From NCBI RefSeq assembly GCF_003480915.1, contig NZ_QUKD01000007.1, forward strand, positions 248,001-312,000: DNA of 64,000 bases, given 5' to 3'. The notes under the pieces are model-generated. The model did not search any database. It was not told the DNA's origin and saw only the letters and a program-made list of their open reading frames with translations. The first letter of the stretch is position 1. The number at the start of each line of letters is the position of its first letter. The position numbers and the translations under genes were made by a program. The DNA is from Parabacteroides sp. TM07-1AC. Its GTDB lineage: Bacteria; Bacteroidota; Bacteroidia; Bacteroidales; Tannerellaceae. Below are positions 38,937 to 46,005 of this stretch, in pieces.

Positions 38937-39530
38937 TCAGAACAAAACCGCTGCAGTAATGGACCAGCCGCGATTCTTCGCCTTCATATCGAACTTATCC
39001 GAGCTGTAATTATCAGTCAGTCCCAAGCCATAATTGATGCCGACCTGCAAATGGCTGATCAGTTCCGCTCCTACACCGAAGTTAAGGCCTGCGCTAAAGT
39101 TTTTCGCTTTAATCTGTTCACCCAAAACATTCCAAATTTTATCTCCTCCTACACGGAAACCTACATACGGACCTGCAGAAAGATAGGCTTTTACCAAAGG
39201 AATACCGAACTTCCACTTCAAATTGACGGGGATATCCAGATAATCTGTTTTCATACTTGTCGAGGTAACTGTTCCCTCCGTTTTCATGTCGACTCCTTTC
39301 TGTGAATAGAGAATGGCCGCATCCAAGCCTATGCCTATCAACGGAATAGTAGTCTCGATCATCGGACCGATCTGGAATCCTGTCACATTATCCGCTTTCA
39401 GGATATCGGAATTCATATGAACGGATGATATGTTCAAACCACCTTTTACCCCAAACTTCAACTGGGATTTTGCCGGTACGGCTATGAATACCATCAAAAT
39501 AACCAAAACTAAACCTGTAACCTTCTTCAT
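38937..39530 (-). CDS. Small outer-membrane beta-barrel protein (porin/PorT family)
   Basis: 197 aa. Signal peptide (about 1-22, VLVILMVFIAVPAKSQ). The mature chain alternates hydrophobic residues as in an eight-stranded barrel (LKFGVKGGLNISS, AYLSAGPYVGFRVGG, AGLNFGVGAELISHLQVGI) and ends in Phe (AAVLF), typical of outer-membrane insertion. No ligand is predicted. It is the nearest gene downstream of the cobalamin riboswitch on the same strand, about 280 nt away. Confidence 0.85.
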   Translation of the reverse strand: MKKVTGLVLVILMVFIAVPAKSQLKFGVKGGLNISSVHMNSDILKADNVTGFQIGPMIETTIPLIGIGLDAAILYSQKGVDMKTEGTVTSTSMKTDYLDIPVNLKWKFGIPLVKAYLSAGPYVGFRVGGDKIWNVLGEQIKAKNFSAGLNFGVGAELISHLQVGINYGLGLTDNYSSDKFDMKAKNRGWSITAAVLF

Positions 39531-39810
39531 ATTGCCTGTTGTTAATTAATTATGTTTGTAAATAAACGCACTTTTCCTATAATAAACAAGTATTACTGTC
39601 ATCCTGTTCATTCATTAAAAAGGAAAGCATGCACCGGTTACGGAGCTCATCCCGCAAACCGATCCATGCCTCTTTTCCTAATTATTATGGCAAAATAATT
39701 AAAAACAAAAACGTTCAGACAGCCAGACGGGAAACGGGAGTAAGAATAGTGGAGACGACAATCTGTCTCCTGTTCTCTTCCGGCCTTTCCTCGAAGCCGT
39801 CGAAATAATA

Positions 39811-40040
39811 TGCCTTGCAGGTCTTCTGACTTACTTCCGGTTTGAGCGCCTTCCCAACTTTTCAGTTGACAGTTGATAGTTGACAATTGACAGTTAAACT
39901 GTCCACTGTCCACTGTTATCTGTCAACTTCTCCGTCAGTGGCACTAGTGTTGCCCAATCCGTTATGAAGCTTACAGCAGCGGGACTGTCCGGGATTTTCA
40001 CCCGATTCCCTTTTAATCCTTTCCTGCGGATACAGGTCCG
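39811..40040 (-). ncRNA. Cobalamin riboswitch (aptamer)
   Basis: Read on the minus strand, conserved blocks occur in order: AAAGGGAATC (about 40010), GGGTGAAAATCCCGGACAG, CCCGCTGCTGTAAGC (about 39968-39982), the GCCACTG element (39935-39941), GGGAAGGC (about 39848-39855) and the 3' block GTCAGAAGACCTGC (39817-39830). These define the B12-sensing aptamer. The arm between GCCACTG and GGGAAGGC is filled by a palindromic repeat. No B12-transport or biosynthesis gene follows. Downstream, GGAGAC/GTCTCC and a T-rich run (CGTTTTTGTTTTT on the minus strand, around 39700) could be an expression platform. Confidence 0.93.
39862..39928. repeat. Palindromic repeat inside the riboswitch
   Basis: GTTGACAG (39865-39872) and CTGTCAAC (39920-39927) flank repeated TTGACA/TGTCCACTG words and an inner GACAGTT-A-AACTGTC hairpin. 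The word content matches the dispersed repeat at 18650-18731. Confidence 0.85.
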
Positions 40041-40055
40041 GAACAATGCATGTCG

Positions 40056-40089
40056 CAAATATAATACATTTTTACTAGATTTGTACAAA
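40056..40089 (-). promoter_or_regulatory. Promoter of the cobalamin riboswitch
   Basis: On the minus strand TTTG (40089-40086), 22 nt, then TATATTTG (40063-40056) match the Bacteroides -33/-7 consensus. The inferred start, near 40049, is just before the aptamer. Confidence 0.7.
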
Positions 40090-40113
40090 ATCTTTATTTT
40101 CTTGTTGGGGTGA

Positions 40114-41676
40114 TTAGAACCTTATCTGCCAATCGCTGATAGTATGTCGCTCCCGGTCGAAACCGATGGCAACTTTCACGACAGGCAACCCGCACAAAGC
40201 AAAACGTTCGGGATAATTCCGCAAATCTATCTGGTTCATGGCTGCATCCGCCGTTTTATCGAGTTTTAGCTCCACGACATAAAGCGTCGTTTTCGTCCGC
40301 ATCACCATATCCACACGACCACGGGGGATACGTACTTCCACATCCACATACATACCAAGCAAACTGAATATGGTATATAGCAAAGACTGGTAATGCCCCT
40401 CATAATCAGTATTATCGCATTTAGGGATCGTGGAAAGGAAAGTCTGCAATAAACAAAGGGCATCGTCCATCCGCTCTCCGGCTATCGCCTCGAAAAGAAG
40501 CGCAACCGTTGTAAGACCATCGGCGGTATGTTGGTGAAGATAACCGGGCAACAAACTTTTCATCAGCCCCATACGTACCTCCTTATTGGGAATGTCGAGC
40601 GTATAAAGTTCCGTCAGTTCGGAGTAATCTTTTATCGTGATATAACCGCTTTGGTAGAGTAGCGGGGTGATGTCCGTCATCCGTTCCGTCGGCGCATCGA
40701 ACGATTCGGAAATAACTTTCCGACCTCCGATCTGCTGAGGCTTTACATGGTATTTGTTCAGCATCTCGATCAAATAGGTAGGTGTACCACTGCCGAACCA
40801 ATAAGAACCGATTTTACCGTCCGCAAAAGCATTCAGCAAGCTGAAAGGATTATAGATGTCAGGCGAGGGGTAAGTAAAATGATAGCCGTCATAATTCTCC
40901 CTCAAACGTGCAACAAGTTTCGGACAGGTAATCTGCATCTTCTTCGCAAGCAATTCCAAATCAAGATTCATTTGCGTCAACATCTCCTCTTCCGTGATAC
41001 CGCAAATGGCGGAATAGGAATCGTCCATGCTGATATTCTTTATATTGTTCAGTTCACTGAATATGCTCAATTGAGAAAACTTCGTAATACCGGTAAGGAA
41101 GACATAGCGCAGATAAGGATCGCAAGCCTTCAGTGGACTATAGAAATTACGCATCACGTTTCGTAACACAGGCAAGTTTTTTTCTTCATGCATCACATCG
41201 AGAAGCGGCGCATCATATTCATCAATCAACACCACCACTTGCCGCCCTGTCCGCTTGTAAGCGCATTGTATCAAATTCGCCAGCCGGATATTAACATCTT
41301 TCTCCCCTATATGGCAATCATACCGATCCTCATATCCCAATAGGAGGAAATCCAACATCCGATTCAAACGGGCTTCATCCACATGCTTCGCCATGCTGAC
41401 ATCAAAATGGAGCACCGGATAGGCTATCCATTCTTCCTCCAGCCCTTCCATGGCCAACCCTTCAAACAATTCCTTGCGTCCCTCGAAATAGGCATGGAGC
41501 GTTGAAGTAAGCAGCGACTTACCGAATCGGCGTGGACGGCTCAAGAATACATATTTAGAATCAGCATGTGTCATGCGGTAAACATATTCCGTTTTATCAA
41601 TATACAAATAGTCCTTTTCTCTGATCTCGGAGAAAGTCTGTATACCTATCGGATAAAGTCGTCGTTGCAAATCCAT
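40114..41676 (-). CDS. AAA-ATPase-like protein with C-terminal PD-(D/E)XK nuclease domain
   Basis: 520 aa. N-terminal P-loop ATPase domain (AAA-ATPase_like): FSEIREKDYLYIDKTEYVY, Walker A-type SRPRRFGKSLLTSTL (about 45-59), Walker B VVVLIDEYDAPL. The C-terminal nuclease-like domain carries GRVDMVMRTKTTLYVVELKL (Asp and ExK, about 455-475). This family occurs in many near-identical copies in Bacteroidales genomes; its function is not established, with proposals ranging from mobile elements to defence. Array B lies upstream of it. Confidence 0.88.
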   Translation of the reverse strand: MDLQRRLYPIGIQTFSEIREKDYLYIDKTEYVYRMTHADSKYVFLSRPRRFGKSLLTSTLHAYFEGRKELFEGLAMEGLEEEWIAYPVLHFDVSMAKHVDEARLNRMLDFLLLGYEDRYDCHIGEKDVNIRLANLIQCAYKRTGRQVVVLIDEYDAPLLDVMHEEKNLPVLRNVMRNFYSPLKACDPYLRYVFLTGITKFSQLSIFSELNNIKNISMDDSYSAICGITEEEMLTQMNLDLELLAKKMQITCPKLVARLRENYDGYHFTYPSPDIYNPFSLLNAFADGKIGSYWFGSGTPTYLIEMLNKYHVKPQQIGGRKVISESFDAPTERMTDITPLLYQSGYITIKDYSELTELYTLDIPNKEVRMGLMKSLLPGYLHQHTADGLTTVALLFEAIAGERMDDALCLLQTFLSTIPKCDNTDYEGHYQSLLYTIFSLLGMYVDVEVRIPRGRVDMVMRTKTTLYVVELKLDKTADAAMNQIDLRNYPERFALCGLPVVKVAIGFDRERHTISDWQIRF

Positions 41677-41790
41677 AATCCTATTTCTTTTACCACAAAG
41701 TTACGGAAAACAATAGAAACCGCAAAATCAGGACAAGACTCTATTCACCTTTCTTTGTTCGTTTCTTTTTATCAAGAAAACAGAAAACTA

Positions 41791-41873
41791 CTTAGTAAGT
41801 AAACCTTCATCTGCTTAATAAGTAAACAAACCTCTGCTTACTAAGTAGCCAAGGGGGTTACTTAATAAGTAGT
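41791..41873. repeat. Array B: four tandem 23-24-bp units with CTTAnTAAG core
   Basis: Cores ACTTAnTAAGT start at 41791, 41814, 41837 and 41861 (23, 23, 24 bp apart). Each core is a palindrome (CTTA-n-TAAG); the intervening 13-14 bases differ between units. It lies between the end of murQ and the start of the AAA/PD-(D/E)XK gene. Confidence 0.88.
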
Positions 41874-41907
41874 TTTTGTCTGTGTAGGGTTTGTTCAAAG
41901 CTCTACT

Positions 41908-42729
41908 TTATATGGAAGCCTTTCGATAAGCATCCACCGCCTCTTTTACCGATCCATACATCAGAAGGAGCCGCTGCGACTGGCCATAACTCAGACCCAA
42001 CTCCTCTGCCACCATCCGTGTTCCGCGGTCGACCAGTTTCTGATTAGTCAATTGCATATTGACCATCCGGTTGCCTTTTACACGCCCCAACCGGATCATA
42101 ACAGATGTTGAAATCATATTCAGAATCATCTTTTGCCCTGTACCGGACTTCATACGCGAACTGCCGGTTACAAATTCCGGACCGACAATCATTTCGATCG
42201 CCACATCAGCTTGGGCAGCCATAGGTGAATCCGGATTACTGGAGATAGAGGCTGTCAGTATCCCCCTCTCACGGGCTTTACGCAAAGCTCCGATCACATA
42301 AGGAGTCGTACCGGATGCAGCAATACCGATCACTGTATCTTTGGTTGTAACCTGATACTCCTGCAATTCCTCCCAGCCACGCTCCATATCATCTTCCGCA
42401 TTCTCTACCGGATTGCGAAGAGCTGTATCGCCACCGGCAATCAGACCGATCACCAAAGTGGGAGGCATTCCGAAAGTAGGAGGTATTTCAGAAGCATCGA
42501 GCACTCCCAGCCGGCCACTTGTTCCGGCACCCAGATAAAAGATACGCCCTCCCTGTTTCATCCGGGGAACAATCTGATCCACCAGTTTTTCTATCTGAGG
42601 AATTGTTTTTTGCACAGCTAGTGCGACCTTTTGGTCTTCTGTATTTATATCTTCCAGCAACTCCCGGACAGATTTATCTTCCAGGTCATTATATAATGAA
42701 TCTTGTTCTGTTATTTTAGTAAATGACAT
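41908..42729 (-). CDS. murQ: N-acetylmuramic acid 6-phosphate etherase
   Basis: 273 aa SIS-domain lyase that removes D-lactate from MurNAc-6-P to give GlcNAc-6-P. Seen: GAGTSGRLGVLDASEIPPTF (about residues 67-86), a SIS core with GIAASGTTPYVIGAL, and GSSRMKSGTGQKMILNMIST (about 190-209). Slightly shorter than E. coli MurQ (298 aa) at the C-terminus. Last gene of the transporter-kinase-etherase run, 38 nt after the kinase. Confidence 0.96.
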   Translation of the reverse strand: MSFTKITEQDSLYNDLEDKSVRELLEDINTEDQKVALAVQKTIPQIEKLVDQIVPRMKQGGRIFYLGAGTSGRLGVLDASEIPPTFGMPPTLVIGLIAGGDTALRNPVENAEDDMERGWEELQEYQVTTKDTVIGIAASGTTPYVIGALRKARERGILTASISSNPDSPMAAQADVAIEMIVGPEFVTGSSRMKSGTGQKMILNMISTSVMIRLGRVKGNRMVNMQLTNQKLVDRGTRMVAEELGLSYGQSQRLLLMYGSVKEAVDAYRKASI

Positions 42730-42767
42730 AATAAATAGTTTTTCCGGTCATAAAACGAAATGTAAGT

Positions 42768-43601
42768 TTACTTCCCATGATACGCGATCAATCCCTCCAT
42801 CGGACTTTGTGCAACCGTTCCAATACGTATCCCCAGGTCAAAAGCAATATCTTTCAGTATATCTTGATAATACCAGGCAACTGAACCGACCAGGTGGACA
42901 GGTAATTCAAAACAATCATACTGCTTCACGTTACGGGTAAAAAATGCCAAAAAGCTACGGGTGACCAATTCCCAAATGGCAGGTTCATCCAAATGCTCCC
43001 GTATAAAAGGAGAAAAACCTGCCAGAAAACGATTTGGAAAAGGTTGCCGGTAAACCCTATCCATAATCGATGCCGGGGTCAGCCCATATTGTGAAAGAAA
43101 CAGGTCTTTAAGAGCCGGAGGCAGCTGGTCTTTCAATACATCCCCGATCAATAGTTTGCCCAATACGGCACCGCTTCCCTCATCGCCCAGAATAAATCCG
43201 AGGGGAGAAACGTTCTTTACAATCTCTTTACCATCGTAATAGCAGGAGTTCGAACCGGTACCCAGGATACAAGCTATCCCCGGCTCGTCGCCACACAAGG
43301 CACGGGCTGCAGCCAGGAGATCGCTCCCAACCTCTACAGGAACAGACAAATACCGGTTGACAGACCGCCGGATCATGTCATTCTTTTCAGGGAAAGCACA
43401 GCCCGCCCCGTAAAAACAGACGGAGGAAGGTATGAGGTCTTTTAATGCAGGTAGCAATCCGGTTTCAATCTCCTTCCTCATCTCTTCTTCCGTCTGAAAG
43501 AAAGGATTCATACCCCGTGTCTGGAAACGAAGAACAGATTTTCCTTTCTCCACCATACACCAATCCGTCTTCGTTGAACCGCTATCGGCTATTAATATCA
43601 T
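42768..43601 (-). CDS. murK: Amino-sugar kinase (BadF/BadG/BcrA/BcrD family), probable MurNAc kinase
   Basis: 277 aa ASKHA-fold kinase. Phosphate-1 motif ADSGSTKTDWC (about 5-15), adenosine-binding LGTGSNSCYYDG and GDEGSGAVLGKLLI. The family includes GlcNAc kinases; in Tannerella forsythia the homologue next to MurT and MurQ (MurK) phosphorylates MurNAc. Placement between transporter and etherase genes here supports the same role. A spacer of 158 nt containing array C separates it from the transporter gene. Confidence 0.88.
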   Translation of the reverse strand: MILIADSGSTKTDWCMVEKGKSVLRFQTRGMNPFFQTEEEMRKEIETGLLPALKDLIPSSVCFYGAGCAFPEKNDMIRRSVNRYLSVPVEVGSDLLAAARALCGDEPGIACILGTGSNSCYYDGKEIVKNVSPLGFILGDEGSGAVLGKLLIGDVLKDQLPPALKDLFLSQYGLTPASIMDRVYRQPFPNRFLAGFSPFIREHLDEPAIWELVTRSFLAFFTRNVKQYDCFELPVHLVGSVAWYYQDILKDIAFDLGIRIGTVAQSPMEGLIAYHGK

Positions 43602-43662
43602 ATTATACGCTTTAAGTTATTATTTTACAAGCATAAAACGGTATTAACAACCCTTTCTATTT

Positions 43663-43750
43663 GCTTGTCGACAATTATGAACAAGCCTGTCGATAATTAT
43701 GAACAAGCCTGCCGATAATTATGAACAAGCTTGTCGACAATTGTCGGCAG
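43663..43750. repeat. Array C: four tandem 22-bp units inside the mur operon
   Basis: Units start at 43663, 43685, 43707 and 43729, exactly 22 bp apart. The first three read GCyTGyCGAyAATTATGAAC plus AA; the fourth keeps GCTTGTCGACAATT then diverges to GTCGGCAG. TTGTCGACAA is a perfect palindrome, and GCTTGT/ACAAGC are inverted across unit borders. It lies between the transporter and kinase genes and would be transcribed with them. Confidence 0.9.
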
Positions 43751-43759
43751 ACAATTTTA

Positions 43760-45037
43760 TTAGCCCTCTTTCCGGCCAAATACCGGATCTATTTTTAGGA
43801 AAGCAGTGACAATTAATGTGATCAAACAGCACCCCATCACCCACCAAAAGAAGTTTACGTACCCCAATTGTTCCTGTAACCATCCGGCCACCATGCCAGG
43901 AAGCATCATGCCTAATGCCATGAAAGCCGTACAGATTGCATAATGTGCCGTTTTATGTTCTCCTTCGGAGTAATAGATCAGGAAAAGCATATAGGCCGTA
44001 AAACCAAACCCGTATCCGAACTGCTCTATGAAGACACAGACATTGATCGTGATCAAACTTTCCGGCAATGCGGTACTCAGGTAGATAAAAGTCAAGTCAG
44101 GCAATGTAATAGCCAACGCCATCGGCCAAAGCCATTTCTTCAGACCTCCTTGTGAAGCCACAATACCACCGATTATACCACCCAGCGTCAGACCTATAAT
44201 TCCGATCGTGCCATATACCAAACCTAATTCCGACGTGGTCAAGCCCAGTCCGCCCACTTCCCGCGAATCGATCAGGAACGGTGTCACCAGCTTCACCAAC
44301 TGGGCTTCGGGAAAACGATACAACAGCATAAACAGAATAGCTACCAAAGCTTGCTTCTTCTTGAAAAAAGAAACAAAGGTAGCAAAGAATTCCTTAAAGA
44401 TGGTGGAAGCCGTCACCGTCACAGCCGCCTTATCGGAAGCAGGTACCGGCAATATATATTTATGATACAGGCAAAAGCCGATAAATAAACCTGCCATAAT
44501 CAGAAAAGTAATCGACCATGCCAGCGGAATCTTACCGGTAGCCACTTCGAGCGCCCCTGCCAGCATAACCAGCAATCCCTGTCCTGCAATCGTCGCAATC
44601 CGGTAGAAAGTACTGCGTATTCCCACATAAAAAGCCTGTTCATGCGGATCGAGCGCCAGCATATAAAAACCGTCTGCCGCAATATCATGTGTAGCCGAAC
44701 TGAAAGCCACCAGCCAAAAGATAGCCAGCGATAACTGGAAAGCATACTCCATCGGCAACGTAAATGCGATCCCGGCAAGCCCTGCTCCGATCAGAAACTG
44801 CATCGTAACTACCCACCATCGTTTCGTCTTCAATAAATCAACAAAAGGACTCCAAAAAGGTTTAATAACCCACGGCAGATACAGCCAACTGGTATAAAGG
44901 GCAATATCGGTATTGCTGATTCCCATCCGTTTGTACATAATGACGGAGATCGTCATCACAGCTACATAAGGCAATGCCTCAGCAAAATAGAGTGTGGGAA
45001 TCCAACTCCAGGGAGAAGTTCGCTTTGTCTGATTCAT
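43760..45037 (-). CDS. murT: MFS transporter, AmpG-like, probable MurNAc importer (MurT)
   Basis: 425 aa inner-membrane permease with about twelve helices (for example WIPTLYFAEALPYVAVMTISV, FWWVMGCCLITLIVTAFL). It begins WSWIPTLYFAEALPY, as in AmpG-type muropeptide permeases. In T. forsythia a homologous protein beside MurK and MurQ imports MurNAc, so this is the best-supported role; import of anhydro-muropeptides is the alternative. Its start overlaps the end of the DUF4922 gene by 4 bp (ATGA), indicating coupling. Confidence 0.88.
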   Translation of the reverse strand: MNQTKRTSPWSWIPTLYFAEALPYVAVMTISVIMYKRMGISNTDIALYTSWLYLPWVIKPFWSPFVDLLKTKRWWVVTMQFLIGAGLAGIAFTLPMEYAFQLSLAIFWLVAFSSATHDIAADGFYMLALDPHEQAFYVGIRSTFYRIATIAGQGLLVMLAGALEVATGKIPLAWSITFLIMAGLFIGFCLYHKYILPVPASDKAAVTVTASTIFKEFFATFVSFFKKKQALVAILFMLLYRFPEAQLVKLVTPFLIDSREVGGLGLTTSELGLVYGTIGIIGLTLGGIIGGIVASQGGLKKWLWPMALAITLPDLTFIYLSTALPESLITINVCVFIEQFGYGFGFTAYMLFLIYYSEGEHKTAHYAICTAFMALGMMLPGMVAGWLQEQLGYVNFFWWVMGCCLITLIVTAFLKIDPVFGRKEG

Positions 45038-45981
45038 AAAGAGTATAATTTAGATTTACTGATTAAAAGATCCATCTCCTTTTCCGAGAGACAGGTTTCA
45101 CGAAGGATTTGCCGAAGGTCGTCTGCCGTTACTTTCCGGAAATCCTTTTCCAAAGGAGTCACAAAGACACCTGCCATCTCGACGGTTGCCGGACTGATCA
45201 ATATATTAGCGTCTCCTTCAGCATAATAACAGGAAGGATGCAAATTCTTTCTCGGATAGATACACGTGATCCATTTGCCGTCTTCTTTCCACGACAACAC
45301 ATTCATCATCGGTTCATATTCGCCCATCTTACAGTCCATAAGTTCATACAGATGGTCGAACAGGGCAACTGCATCTCCCCTCTTTCCGGAAACAATCACG
45401 AACGCAGGCTGCAAGAAGTCACGTAAAGCATATAGTACAGCCTGTCCTTTTACTTTCACCTCCTCCTTGGCTGCCTGGAGCCAGTTCACCTCAAGAGGTA
45501 AAAATCCTTTACTTCCAGCCTGGAAATGCATATGGTCGGGAGCCGAAGCACCGCATTTCGGACCGTTATAGAAGACTATAAATTCGTCGAGCGCCTCCGC
45601 CAGTGCCAGCATATCGGCATAACGTCCCCGGATACACTGCTCCTGATGTGCCCGGATGGGAATCGTCAGATGTTCCGGAAAGATGGGATAAGGATTCACG
45701 ATGATCTGGTACTCATCGCCGAAGTCGATCCATTGCTGATTGCCGGGACGATTGGCTTCACAAAGAAAACAGGGACGGGCAGCCAGTGAAGCTTTATCTA
45801 TCTTAGCTGCCGACGACCGGATACGTTCCGGATTGAACTGCAACTCCACCTCATATCCGTTTACCATGAGTTTTCGCGATTGCACCCGGTCAAGAGCTGC
45901 GTAGTTCGTTCGTGCCAGCTCCCAATTCCTGCGATGGTAACTTATCAGTTCCCGGACTTGCTGAGTTATACTTCCATTCAT
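45034..45981 (-). CDS. DUF4922 protein, HIT/GalT-like nucleotidyltransferase fold
   Basis: 315 aa. Motif GPKCGASAPDHMHFQAG (about residues 142-158) contains His-x-His-x-Gln, as in GalT and Apa2/ATP adenylyltransferase members of the HIT superfamily; RPCFLCEANRPG (about 70-81) adds a Cys pair that could bind zinc. This suggests nucleotide transfer or phosphorolysis on a sugar nucleotide or dinucleotide; the substrate is unknown. It overlaps murT by 4 bp, tying it to amino-sugar recycling. Confidence 0.78.
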   Translation of the reverse strand: MNGSITQQVRELISYHRRNWELARTNYAALDRVQSRKLMVNGYEVELQFNPERIRSSAAKIDKASLAARPCFLCEANRPGNQQWIDFGDEYQIIVNPYPIFPEHLTIPIRAHQEQCIRGRYADMLALAEALDEFIVFYNGPKCGASAPDHMHFQAGSKGFLPLEVNWLQAAKEEVKVKGQAVLYALRDFLQPAFVIVSGKRGDAVALFDHLYELMDCKMGEYEPMMNVLSWKEDGKWITCIYPRKNLHPSCYYAEGDANILISPATVEMAGVFVTPLEKDFRKVTADDLRQILRETCLSEKEMDLLISKSKLYSL

Positions 45982-46005
45982 AATTCAGATTCCTTTTAAA
46001 CAGAC

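Noticed and set aside
39647..39913. Short minus-strand open frame across the riboswitch
   Set aside because: It runs through the conserved aptamer 3' block and the palindromic repeat, so it is a by-product of RNA sequence, not the missing client gene.
40114..41676. Transposase or known anti-phage defence gene
   Set aside because: The domains are an AAA-ATPase-like region and a PD-(D/E)XK-like region, with no transposase catalytic set, no terminal inverted repeats and no defence partners.
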